Positions 8,475-16,646 of a stretch of DNA of 53,108 nt are shown here, piece after piece. The stretch's first letter is position 1. Each line of letters begins with the position of its first letter. Made by a program: the position numbers and the translations under genes. Source of the DNA: an uncultured Anaeroplasmataceae bacterium (GTDB lineage: Bacteria > Bacillota_I > Bacilli_A > Acholeplasmatales > Anaeroplasmataceae); NCBI GenBank assembly GCA_947589245.1, contig CANQBD010000009.1, forward strand, positions 1-53,108. Direction: 5' to 3'. Below the pieces are notes generated by a model. That model did not search any database and was not told where the DNA came from. It was given only the letters and a program-made list of their open reading frames with translations.

Positions 8475-9104
8475 TTAAAATATTTTTATAGCTGTCCTTA
8501 TTGCATCAGTAATCATATCATATAGCACTTCTTTTTCTTCAACAATATCACATTCACAATCTAATATACTGCTTAGATGAGCTGACACTTTTCTACAATG
8601 TATCTCCTTCTCGAAGGATGGGATATCGTCAAAATAAACCAATAAATCTATGTCACTTTTATATGTATTACTTCCCTTAACCATAGATCCAAATAAAGAT
8701 AAACTTTTAATTTTTTCTTTCTTGAAAAAATCTATATTATCTTTCAATACAATGAGCACTTGATTTAATTTTTTTCTTTTAGGTGCTGAAGATTTAAATG
8801 TTTCTATAAAGCCTTCTAAATAATCTGTTATATAGTTTATATTTTCAATGTCAAAATTATTAAATACATAATCAAAATAACGGAATATAATACCTGATTT
8901 TTTTGAAATTAAGATTGATAAAATAATGAGCAACGCACCTTGTTCAAATTTACTTTCATGATTAAATTTCTCAAAAATAGAGTTGATATAATTTGGATTA
9001 TCTAATGACTTATATAGCTTCACATATTTATTTCTTTCATATTTTGGATTGATATGGACTCTATTTAAATAACAGATGTAAAATATTTGCAACCACTCAT
9101 ACAC
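8475..9104 (-). CDS. MNT-type nucleotidyltransferase with a shortened Fic-like N-terminal half
   Basis: This 209-residue protein carries LFGSMVKGSNTYKSDIDLLV at about residues 140-160, again GS plus ten residues plus DID, the MntA-type nucleotidyltransferase motif. The N-terminal half (ALLIILSILISKKSGI and following helices) resembles the second half of the Fic-like region in the protein at 6195-7112, so the two are probably paralogues with this one shorter. A GTG start at 9104 is used because no ATG is available before an in-frame stop. A TATAAT box on the minus strand at 9137-9142 gives a short leader. No HEPN toxin partner is next to it. Its substrate is unknown. Confidence 0.65.
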   Translation of the reverse strand: MYEWLQIFYICYLNRVHINPKYERNKYVKLYKSLDNPNYINSIFEKFNHESKFEQGALLIILSILISKKSGIIFRYFDYVFNNFDIENINYITDYLEGFIETFKSSAPKRKKLNQVLIVLKDNIDFFKKEKIKSLSLFGSMVKGSNTYKSDIDLLVYFDDIPSFEKEIHCRKVSAHLSSILDCECDIVEEKEVLYDMITDAIRTAIKIF

Positions 9105-9136
9105 AAGTGTTTCTTCTTTAGAATGGGTTCCTTGAA

Positions 9137-9142
9137 ATTATA
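9137..9142 (-). promoter_or_regulatory. -10 box for the nucleotidyltransferase gene
   Basis: A perfect TATAAT on the minus strand lies 32 bases before the GTG start. No convincing -35 box is seen. Confidence 0.4.
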
Positions 9143-9251
9143 GCAAATTAGTTTTAAATTTTTATATCTAGATATGACTCCTTTTTTGTTTTTTTGAGAT
9201 CTCATCTAGTTAATCTGCATAAAACAAGAAAACTACAACTAAATTGTTTTA

Positions 9252-9811
9252 TTATTTTTGAGTATATAATATATCAGCAGGAGTATATTCATAGATAAAC
9301 ATCTTATGATTATAATAAAACATATCTCCATTAGACAATTTTATTTTATTTGCAGTATTATTTAAACATAAGCCAAAACAATTCTGATATTTTCCTTCTT
9401 CATCTAATTCCATTGTCGTAAATGGAATAGACAAAAAATAGTTCTCTGTTACATATTTTTCTAGGCTATCATATTTGAAAACATATCTTGGTTTGGGTGC
9501 TATATCAACCTCAGTTGCATAGAATTCATATTCTGTAGTTCCCCAAAATACTATATCTTCCCTTTCAGCAATGTATTTTATCACTTCAAATTTATACGCA
9601 TCATATTCTTCTGGAGTCATAGAAAGATATAATATATTAGAAAAACAAGCGTAAGTAACATATCTTCCAGTAGGTATTGGAAGTCCTTTAAGATTACATT
9701 CATCTAATGTTTTTTCTGAAAAAAATGCGCCCTTAACTGGAACAACACTTTCACAACCACATAAAAATCCTATTGAAAATAAAATTAGAACAGACATAAC
9801 TATTTTTTCAT
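9252..9811 (-). pseudogene. Lipoprotein gene with a one-base frameshift just after the start
   Basis: An ORF of 181 codons (9252-9797) begins MSVLILFSIGFLCGCES, which is a lipoprotein signal peptide with lipobox LCGC. It lacks the usual basic start and has no ribosome site. A GGGAGG seven bases before an ATG at 9811 starts MKK and then hits TAG. Adding one A to the A6 run (plus strand T6 at 9803-9808) would read MKKIVMSVLILFS, a normal lipoprotein start. The mature part is acidic and aromatic and is not recognised. The gene is therefore either broken, phase-variable at the homopolymer, or affected by a sequence error. Internal initiation at 9797 would still give a secreted protein but without a good RBS. 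Confidence 0.65.
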
Positions 9812-9934
9812 TTTAGTACCTCCCTCTACTTTTGCTATATTATATAAAAAAAAGATAATCTATGTCAAACTCAGCCCAATATTCTTTTTTAACAATTTGT
9901 TTAAGATATAATTTTTTTATTGAAAACTGCTTAT

Positions 9935-9950
9935 AAAATGCTAGCATTTT
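9935..9950. repeat. 16-bp perfect palindrome AAAATGCTAGCATTTT
   Basis: This perfect palindrome lies in the 250-bp gap between the lipoprotein gene and the end of the sigma-like gene. On the plus strand it runs into TTTTTT. It could be a terminator for the sigma-like gene or an operator. Nothing else is seen in the gap, which is very AT-rich. Confidence 0.45.
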
Positions 9951-10063
9951 TTCTAAAAACAATAAATAAAAAAACAAATTGTCAAATTTTAAAAAAATAA
10001 TTACTAATATTTTCTATTACCTAAGTACCTATATTTTACTTTAGCAAAATAGTTAATACTTTC

Positions 10064-10810
10064 TTAATTATTAATAATGTCTTTATATTTATTACGAATT
10101 TCTTTAATTCTTTTAGAAATATATTGCTGTGAGGTGCCTAAGATTTTAGCAACTTCAGTTTGAGAGTAAATTCTATCACCATCTATAAAAAGGTTTAAAA
10201 ATTCTATATCTTTCTTTGATATTCCCAATTTCTCAAAATTAATTTTTTTACGAGAATTATCAGGAACGAACTCAATAAACTCATCACCATCTGTTGTTAA
10301 TCTATTAAGTTTCATTTTTTCTTTAGTAAAATAATCCATATTATTTCTGTAAAATGTAGCAAGTACAGAATCAAATCTTTTCTCTATCAAACTAAAAAAT
10401 TGATTTCTAAAATTAAATTTAGCAAAATCAATTTTAAATTTCATATAGCCATTTTCATCTATAAAAGCATTCTCTAAAACTTCTATACCTGATTCATCAA
10501 TGAAATTTTTTAGATATTTATTATTAAACAATTTTATTATAATTTCATTTGAAAAATTATTTAATTTAAGTAAAGTGAGGTTGTCCTTGCTAAATAATGA
10601 TTCTGGTATGTCAGCATCTTTGAAGACTGCAATATTAATAATTGAAAACAAACTCATTTTTAAATCCTGTATAACATCCTCTCTATAATCTGCTCTAATT
10701 AATTTTACTTTGTTCATAATCATTGGCAAAACAATATTCATTATTTCTTCTGCAGTCCTTTCAATATGAGAAGTTTTATATTCTAGAATCAAATCCACTA
10801 TTTTTAACAT
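10064..10810 (-). CDS. Sigma-70-like factor or regulator
   Basis: This protein of about 248 residues has a C-terminal helix-turn-helix typical of sigma region 4 (SQTEVAKILGTSQQYISKRI, about residues 215-235). Its N-terminal segment (LPMIMNKVKLIRADYREDV, then IQDLKMSLFSI) looks like sigma region 2.1. The middle is diverged, so promoter recognition cannot be predicted. The ATG at 10810 is chosen because GGGAGG lies five bases upstream. A start at 10876 with AAAGGAAACT upstream is also possible and would add a hydrophobic 22-residue extension. The gene stands at the head of the minus-strand island, so it may drive the island's genes; that is inference. Confidence 0.65.
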   Translation of the reverse strand: MLKIVDLILEYKTSHIERTAEEIMNIVLPMIMNKVKLIRADYREDVIQDLKMSLFSIINIAVFKDADIPESLFSKDNLTLLKLNNFSNEIIIKLFNNKYLKNFIDESGIEVLENAFIDENGYMKFKIDFAKFNFRNQFFSLIEKRFDSVLATFYRNNMDYFTKEKMKLNRLTTDGDEFIEFVPDNSRKKINFEKLGISKKDIEFLNLFIDGDRIYSQTEVAKILGTSQQYISKRIKEIRNKYKDIINN

Positions 10811-10916
10811 CTTTGCCTCCCAAATTATTAGGAAGCAAGGAAGAAAACTAAAATCTACATTACTCCCAATTTTCATAGTTTCCTTTAGTTACTCCTTTAT
10901 ATCTAAAGCAAACCAA

Positions 10917-10974
10917 TTATAAGGAACGCAGTTTCAATTATCCTTTTTCTATAATTATCCATAATTCCTTATAA
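10917..10974. repeat. Inverted repeat upstream of the sigma-like gene
   Basis: A perfect 10-bp inverted repeat, TTATAAGGAA (10917-10926) and TTCCTTATAA (10965-10974), with AATTATCC twice between the arms. It lies directly upstream of the sigma-like gene and could be a control site. Confidence 0.45.
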
Positions 10975-11073
10975 ATTTAATCCGTTAGATGTTCTCAATT
11001 CACAACCAAAAAATAGTAAAAAGAAAAAAAGAAATTTCAGAGGTTATGAATTCTCTAAAATTTCTTCATCTTA

Positions 11074-11261
11074 TTAGCGCTTTGATAGATGTTCGCAAAA
11101 AAAAAATGAAACAATACCTTCGCGACTATTTCCATCATCCCATAAAGCAACAATATCGGAATTACGATCTTTACAAATTCGCTCCATAGGAATTAATGCA
11201 ATTATAAATGCAGTAACTAAAATGGCCAATGGAATGAACATTTTTTTTACTAATTCTTCAT
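11074..11261 (-). pseudogene. Small membrane protein gene, frameshifted near the start
   Basis: The open frame from an ATG at 11241 reads MFIPLAILVTAFIIALIPME, one transmembrane helix, then a charged segment (KDRNSDIVALWDDGNSREG) up to a stop at 11074. The ribosome site GGGAGG instead points to an ATG at 11261 that reads MKN and stops. One extra A would join them as MKKLVKKMFIPLAILV. Downstream, a T10 run on the minus strand could hide another shift. The 600-bp stretch 10811-11411 otherwise holds the inverted repeat and a holin-like remnant at 10977-11006. No family is recognised. Confidence 0.45.
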
Positions 11262-11357
11262 TTCAATTATCCTCCCTTCATGGAGGATTTAATCTTTAAC
11301 TTGTAAAATTTCATTGCCAACTAATGAGTGACATTTTTTGCAAAACAAATCAAAAAA

Positions 11358-11392
11358 AATGCTATCGTTTTTGTAGCAACGATAGCATTTTG
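11358..11392 (-). terminator. Intrinsic terminator after the broken regulator-like gene
   Basis: A 12-bp perfect stem AATGCTATCGTT/AACGATAGCATT with an 8-base loop, flanked by A8 on one side and TTTT on the other. It could work on both strands. Confidence 0.75.
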
Positions 11393-11411
11393 TCAAATTA
11401 AACAATAAATA

Positions 11412-12552
11412 TCAACAAATTTCAACTTTTTCTTTTATTAAATCTAAATAAAAGTATATATTTCCATCATTAAAACTTTTAGGAAGAGGCATCTTATGAT
11501 AAAGTTTGTCAAAAATACTCTTAACATCTATATCTCTTTCTATTCTATACTTTAACGACTCTTTTAACATTTTTTCTTTTACTCCTGCCTTATATGAAGC
11601 AATAATTCCAACCATTGCAGACACATCATTTATAATCTCAGGCCCGCTCTCCCAGTTATTTAAAGCAAGCATGATTTCATCATAAGCATTAATTTGAAGC
11701 AATGCTATAAAATAATGCATAATAGAATAACATCTTAATGGAATATCTGTTGTTTGGTATAACGCATATTCGACTAAAGGGGATAATTTATTTAGTGCAT
11801 CTTTATATGCATGAATATAATTATACATGGCACCTATATTTAACTGACACTCAAGTACTCTTTTAATATTTAAATCTCTTAAATAAAAATTCATCGCACT
11901 AGTATAATATAAAATAGCCCCAGTATAATTTTTTGAATAATAATTGAAAGTTCCACGCAAATGATAATATAACCAAGATAAATGAGGATATTGATCATCC
12001 ATTAAATAATCTTTCAAGCATGCATCACTTCTATTTGCAAAATAAAGTAATATTCGATAGAGAATTTTAAAATCTTTCTCAAAATAATTTTCTGAAAAAA
12101 GCATAAGTAATCTATGTCATCTTTTATTCCATCATAAATTTTTTTAGTTTCTTTTAAGGTGACAATTTTGACAAGAATACTAAATAATGTAAATATTGGT
12201 TTTAAGTAATTATTCTCTTCTATATATCCTTCAAGTATCTTTGAATATTTTTCAATTAACTGATTATTTTTATAATATATATTAGAAAAAAGTTCATTAA
12301 TTACTTGCTCGTACTCCTCTAATTTTCCTAGTTTTTCACTTATACCAAAGTATTTTAATATAATAAGATGATTATCATTCTTAATCGCATTATCTTTCCT
12401 GCTTTTACGATAGGTTGAAGATGGAATATTCATACTGTCTAAAGCTTCTAATTTTGATTCGTTTTTTATTTTAAAAATCCCATCAAAAAAATAATAATAT
12501 TTATTTGTAATACTAAATATGTAGATAAATTAAATATTTTCTTTGTTAACAT
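11412..12552 (-). pseudogene. Regulator-like helical protein gene broken by two one-base shifts
   Basis: Two overlapping ORFs (12433-12014 and 12104-11412) and an upstream start at 12552 can be joined into one protein of about 380 residues by adding one base at each of two homopolymers. These are an A run near 12504-12507 and the A6 run (plus strand) at 12095-12100. The joined start reads MLTKKIFNLSTYLVLQ, followed by KYYYFFDGIFKI and a helix-turn-helix-like NESKLEALDSMNIPSSTYRK. The rest is helical and TPR-like (HLSWLYYHLRGTFNYYSKNY), as in regulators with a C-terminal TPR domain. The gene family is not certain. Whether the shifts are real decay, slippage sites or sequence errors cannot be decided here. 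Confidence 0.6.
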
Positions 12553-12739
12553 CGAAATATATTCTCCAATTTACTTTAATTATCATACTTTTTAAGTAGT
12601 TTAATGCAAAATTTTAAATGTGCTAATAGAATACTCTAATACTTTATTGTTGATTAATATTATTATAATATCTAGAATTACAGAAGATTTCTTATTATAT
12701 TAGAGTGATTATTTTTAAATTAAAAGGATATAATTAAAT

Positions 12740-13564
12740 GTGATAATAATGACCATTTTTTTAATTATAGTTCTATTCCTTTTATTTACAAATCCTCAAA
12801 TAGTATCTCAAGAAGTTTACAATGCTTCTTATCTTTGGTTTTCTGTTTTATTACCTACTATGTATCCTAGTTTTGTTATATTAGACTTAATAGAAACTAT
12901 GCCTTTAACCCAAAAGCTTAGCAAGTTACTTTTCCCTATCTTTAAATTCATTTTCAATATAAATTATCAGAAAAGTGCTTTTATTATTATTTTAAGCTTT
13001 TTATGTGGGGCCCCAGCCTCAACTAAAGTAATAAAAAACTGTCTAGAACGTAATGAAATATCTAAAAATGAAGCTGATAATTTAATCTGTGCTTTTTCTT
13101 TTTTATCTTTACCATACACACTATTAATCTGTAATAGTATTAAAGTTAGTCTCTTCCTTTTTTACTCTCTTCTAACTTTGATTTCTTGCATATATATGCA
13201 ATTATTTAATAAAAAAAGAACTATTACCTTACCAATAAGTTTTGAAAAAAAGAAATTAACTCAAACCTTTTTTAATTCTTTAAGAAAAAACATTGATATT
13301 GTAATCAATATTTTAGGAATTTTAGTTATTTTTAGAGTTATAATAAAACTTTTTTTTAAAGAGAGTTTTATCTTCTATCCTTATTTAGAAATATTGGGAG
13401 GTCTAGCTCAAAATAATAATAATAGTTTTGTTACACTATCAGCCTTAGGATTTTTAGGTATATCTATTCATCTGCAAATTATTAACATTTATTCAATCAA
13501 ATATTCTAAATTTTTTATTTCCCGTTTACCTTTTCTACTTCTTGGTGTTTTAGCCTTTTTTTAA
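12740..13564 (+). CDS. ylbJ: YlbJ-like sporulation integral membrane protein
   Basis: This 274-residue protein has about eight hydrophobic segments. The motifs LWFSVLLPTMYPSFVILDL and LCGAPASTKVIKNCLER correspond to the conserved N-terminal and GxPxGA(K) motifs of YlbJ, a nucleoside-recognition/gate-domain membrane protein needed for normal spores in Bacillus. It is shorter than the Bacillus protein (roughly 400 residues) and diverged. GTG at 12740 is used, with AAAGGA 11 bases upstream; ATG at 12749 is possible. Its end overlaps the convergent small membrane gene by 50 bp. Confidence 0.7.
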   Translation: MIIMTIFLIIVLFLLFTNPQIVSQEVYNASYLWFSVLLPTMYPSFVILDLIETMPLTQKLSKLLFPIFKFIFNINYQKSAFIIILSFLCGAPASTKVIKNCLERNEISKNEADNLICAFSFLSLPYTLLICNSIKVSLFLFYSLLTLISCIYMQLFNKKRTITLPISFEKKKLTQTFFNSLRKNIDIVINILGILVIFRVIIKLFFKESFIFYPYLEILGGLAQNNNNSFVTLSALGFLGISIHLQIINIYSIKYSKFFISRLPFLLLGVLAFF

Positions 13565-13793
13565 AAATAATATATCCTACTAAATAAATAATAGCAAAAA
13601 CTAGCATAATAAGGATTACTATATAGCTTAAATTATCAGGAACCATAAAACCGACAATGCCGCTAGCTAAAAAACCACTTGAACAAATTAAAGAAACAAC
13701 TATCATCAAATTTGAAAGTTTAGCTTTATAAAAACTATATGCTGAAAAAATCAACAATAAGCCAATCACAATAGCTGATAAATTATAAAACAT
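13515..13793 (-). CDS. Small membrane protein, unknown
   Basis: This 92-residue protein has three hydrophobic segments (about 5-19, 28-51, 55-76) and a basic C-terminal tail (KKRLKHQEVEKVNGK). No family is recognised. A GGTGG-like site precedes the ATG. It overlaps the 3' end of ylbJ tail to tail. Confidence 0.6.
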   Translation of the reverse strand: MFYNLSAIVIGLLLIFSAYSFYKAKLSNLMIVVSLICSSGFLASGIVGFMVPDNLSYIVILIMLVFAIIYLVGYIIFKKRLKHQEVEKVNGK

Positions 13794-13975
13794 TTTACCA
13801 CCTTCTCGCTAAATAATAATGCATTTTTACATTAATTACAATAAAAACTATTCATTTTTAGTTAAATTAAAGTATTTTTAATAAAAATAACATGATAATC
13901 CTCTAAAAATACTATGAAAATTTTTTCATTAGCTTTTTTTGTCTTTTTAGTATTACTCTTTTTATAAATATGTGC

Positions 13976-13981
13976 TATAAT
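13976..13981 (+). promoter_or_regulatory. Extended -10 box for pduL
   Basis: TGCTATAAT, an extended -10 box, lies 33 bases before the ATG of the phosphotransacylase gene. No good -35 box is seen, as often with an extended -10. Confidence 0.5.
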
Positions 13982-14013
13982 TATAGAGTAGTTAAATTGA
14001 AAGGAAATTGATT

Positions 14014-14586
14014 ATGAAAGAATTTATTATTGAAACAAGTGCTAGACACGTTCATGTTACAAAGGAAACTCTAGTTAAACTTTTTGGTGAAGGTGCAACA
14101 TTAGAGGTTAAGAAGATGCTTTCTCAGCCTGGTCAATTTGCTTCTAACCAAAAGGTTAAGGTTGTTGGTCCTAAAGGTGAATTAAATTGTTCTATACTAG
14201 GACCTGAAAGAGATAAAGATCAAGTTGAAGTTTCTTTATCAGATGCTCGTACATTAGGTATTGTAGCTCCAATCAGAGAATCTGGTGATGTAGCTGGTTC
14301 TGCTGGTTGTAAGCTAGTAGGTCCTGCTGGTGAGGTTGAACTTACTGAAGGTGTAATCGTAGCTAAGCGTCATGTTCATATGACTCCTACTGATGCTGAT
14401 GAATTTGGGGTTAAGAATGGTCAAATTGTTAATGTTAAGGTTACTAATGAGACAGGCAGATCATTAATTTTTGGTGATACTGTAATTCGTGTTTCTTCTA
14501 ACTATGCTTTAGCAATGCATGTTGATACTGATGAATCTAACGCTGGGGCTTTAGCTGGTCAAGTATTTGGTACAATCGTAAAGTAA
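14014..14586 (+). CDS. pduL: PduL-type phosphate acyltransferase
   Basis: This 190-residue protein has the two tandem PduL beta-barrel halves. Histidine motifs that bind the two zinc ions are visible as ARHVHVT near residue 10 and AKRHVHMT near residue 118. Other family motifs include VSLSDARTLGI and RESGDVAGSAG. PduL swaps acyl-CoA and acyl-phosphate (acetyl or propanoyl). Without microcompartment genes or an encapsulation peptide here, it probably serves as the general phosphotransacetylase in fermentation. The ATG at 14014 has AAAGGA 8 bases upstream; a TTG two codons earlier is less likely. It is a single-gene unit with a strong terminator. Confidence 0.92.
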   Translation: MKEFIIETSARHVHVTKETLVKLFGEGATLEVKKMLSQPGQFASNQKVKVVGPKGELNCSILGPERDKDQVEVSLSDARTLGIVAPIRESGDVAGSAGCKLVGPAGEVELTEGVIVAKRHVHMTPTDADEFGVKNGQIVNVKVTNETGRSLIFGDTVIRVSSNYALAMHVDTDESNAGALAGQVFGTIVK

Positions 14587-14595
14587 ATATAAATT

Positions 14596-14618
14596 AGAGC
14601 TCTTCGGAGCTCTTTTTT
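14596..14618 (+). terminator. Intrinsic terminator after pduL
   Basis: The stem AGAGCTC/GAGCTCT is closed by a TTCG tetraloop and followed by TTTTTT. Confidence 0.9.
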
Positions 14619-14624
14619 ATTATA

Positions 14625-14648
14625 TAAAAAAATGGGAAAATTCCCATT
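14625..14648 (-). terminator. Intrinsic terminator for the tldD-pmbA unit
   Basis: AATGGG/CCCATT with an AAAATT loop is followed on the minus strand by TTTTTTATA. It touches the stop of the last gene of the unit. Confidence 0.75.
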
Positions 14649-15317
14649 TTAATATTTTTCTAAAGTTTGAAAACGACTTTCTACCTCCACAAACAAATCA
14701 CTAAAATCATTTTCAAAATTTTTAGGATAAAAGCGTGGTGTTTGATTATTAGCCATTGTATTAACATCTAAGCTAACTAATAAAACTGGCATCTTCTCTT
14801 GAGTCTTATTATTTTTGGCCTCACCCATATCAACATTAACTACTGAATTAAGACGTTCAAAATAGGTCTTTGGTGTATTGATTTTAAAAGCAAGTTCATT
14901 ACAATCACCAAAGTTTTCAGATAGTCCCATCTTATCCGCAAAGCTTGTAACAGCCAGACCATCATCATTTCGAATAAAGCATTGTGCAACTATAGCGATT
15001 CGTTGTCCAACAACAAAATCAAAAATCTCACCTAATAATTTAAAGAACTCTTTGGCCTCATTAAAAATTTCTTCACTATTAGTTTTAGGATTTGTTAAAG
15101 CAAAATTATAATCAATACGCATAGGCATAAAGCGGACATTAATATTTTGCTTAGAAAACATCAATAACTTAACTTCACGACCATCAGGAAGCTTATCAGT
15201 TTTACTTTGAATTTCATATTCAAGCATTAAATTTTTAATTCTTTGTTCATTATTTGTCAATAATTCCACAAAATTACCAATGTAACTATAGGAATAACGC
15301 ATCTTATTACAAATCAT
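14649..15317 (-). CDS. Unknown protein in the tldD-pmbA operon
   Basis: This 222-residue soluble protein is not recognised. It lacks transmembrane segments and a signal peptide. It has alternating helix and strand patterns (DFVVGQRIAIVAQCFIRNDD, MPVLLVSLDVNTM). It starts 4 bp after the pmbA stop, so it is very probably translated with it. Its conservation next to tldD/pmbA in relatives would be the clue to its role. Confidence 0.65.
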   Translation of the reverse strand: MICNKMRYSYSYIGNFVELLTNNEQRIKNLMLEYEIQSKTDKLPDGREVKLLMFSKQNINVRFMPMRIDYNFALTNPKTNSEEIFNEAKEFFKLLGEIFDFVVGQRIAIVAQCFIRNDDGLAVTSFADKMGLSENFGDCNELAFKINTPKTYFERLNSVVNVDMGEAKNNKTQEKMPVLLVSLDVNTMANNQTPRFYPKNFENDFSDLFVEVESRFQTLEKY

Positions 15318-15320
15318 TTG

Positions 15321-16646
15321 TTATTTACCAGAAACAGCCATAGATTTAATTGCTAAACTAGGTGCTCCTACTCCCCTTTTGAATTCAAAATCACTACCCA
15401 CAATTAAAACATTATTAAGTAATTCTTGTAATGTACCAGAAATAATAATTAAAGTTACTGGTTTAGACAGCTTACCATTTTCAATTAAATAGCCACTAGA
15501 CTGAAGATTAAATGCTCCACTAATTGGATTTAAACCAGCATGTAATCCTGCAACATTTGTAATATATACACCATTTTTCACTTGCTCTAGTAATCCAGCA
15601 AATGAAACTTGACCTGGTTTCAAATAAAGATTTGAAGGACTCACACCAACAGAACCTTGAACACCAGCCTTAAAACCATTACCAGTTGAAGTTGTATTCA
15701 TCATCGCTGCTGTCTTTAGATTATGTAAATAAGTTTTTAATACTCCATTTTCTACTACATTCTTACTGTAGCAACAAACACCCTCATCATCAAATGGATG
15801 TTGGGCTGGAGCATCTAAAGATAGGGGATCATCAACTAAAGTAATATTATCACCAAAGATTTTTTCACCTAACTTACCTTTTAAAAATGACATATTTTTT
15901 AAGACACCATCGGCTGAAAAAATACTAGAAAAGGCACCTAAGATACTACTTACAACCTTCTTATCTAAAACAACAGGATAGCTACCTGATGCAATACTTT
16001 CAGCCCCAAATGAACCAACAGCATCCTTAACAGCTGAGGAAACAAGGCTGTCTACATCTAAATTTTTAATAGAATTAAAGCGAACATAATCAAAGCCTGT
16101 CTTCGTTTCACCAGCTTTTTCAGCAATAGCTTCAACTACTAAAAAGCCATAGCGAGCATGACTTTTAACATCTAAGCCATTAGAATTTTTAATGGTTGTA
16201 GTTACCTCAGTTTCTTCATAGCTAACTTCAGTCTTAGTAACATATTCACTAGCAGCTTTTAGCTTTTTAGTAACCTCCAAGCATAAATTAGACTTATCTT
16301 CTAAGCTATATTTATCAAAGTCACATTCCTTTTCAGCAATTTTGGGATAATTCTTATCACCACCATAGATAAAGAAAGGGTCAACCTTATTCATAATTGA
16401 ACAATTATCTTTGATCTTAGCAATGATTGAAGGAATTACCTCATCACTATCATTTTCTTCATAAATAGTAACAATTTGATTATTATAAACACCTCGAATA
16501 GCTAAAACATTCGTATTATATGCTGTATTCTTTTCAATTTCACCATTAAAGGCTGTAATTTCAATACCATTACCCTGTTCAGCGTAAACTTCAATTTCTG
16601 TAATACCAGCCACTTTGGCAGCTTTTTGTAATTTAGTGAAATTCAT
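15321..16646 (-). CDS. pmbA: TldE/PmbA, protease partner subunit
   Basis: This 441-residue protein belongs to the TldD/PmbA family. The fold motifs GVYITNVAGLHAGLNPISG and FNLQSSGYLIENG are those of the C-terminal beta region. It lacks the HExxxH metal site present in the neighbouring TldD, as expected for the TldE subunit. TldD and TldE form a heterodimeric metalloprotease that processes peptides such as microcins and degrades unfolded peptides. Its ATG overlaps the last base of the tldD stop region, so the two are translationally coupled. Confidence 0.9.
   Translation of the reverse strand: MNFTKLQKAAKVAGITEIEVYAEQGNGIEITAFNGEIEKNTAYNTNVLAIRGVYNNQIVTIYEENDSDEVIPSIIAKIKDNCSIMNKVDPFFIYGGDKNYPKIAEKECDFDKYSLEDKSNLCLEVTKKLKAASEYVTKTEVSYEETEVTTTIKNSNGLDVKSHARYGFLVVEAIAEKAGETKTGFDYVRFNSIKNLDVDSLVSSAVKDAVGSFGAESIASGSYPVVLDKKVVSSILGAFSSIFSADGVLKNMSFLKGKLGEKIFGDNITLVDDPLSLDAPAQHPFDDEGVCCYSKNVVENGVLKTYLHNLKTAAMMNTTSTGNGFKAGVQGSVGVSPSNLYLKPGQVSFAGLLEQVKNGVYITNVAGLHAGLNPISGAFNLQSSGYLIENGKLSKPVTLIIISGTLQELLNNVLIVGSDFEFKRGVGAPSLAIKSMAVSGK

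Noticed and set aside
8475-9104. A classical HEPN-MNT toxin-antitoxin pair
   Set aside because: The MNT motif is present, but no neighbouring HEPN gene with an RX4-6H motif was found.
10989-11189. A 66-codon plus-strand ORF
   Set aside because: It lies antisense to the frameshifted small membrane protein gene and has no ribosome site.
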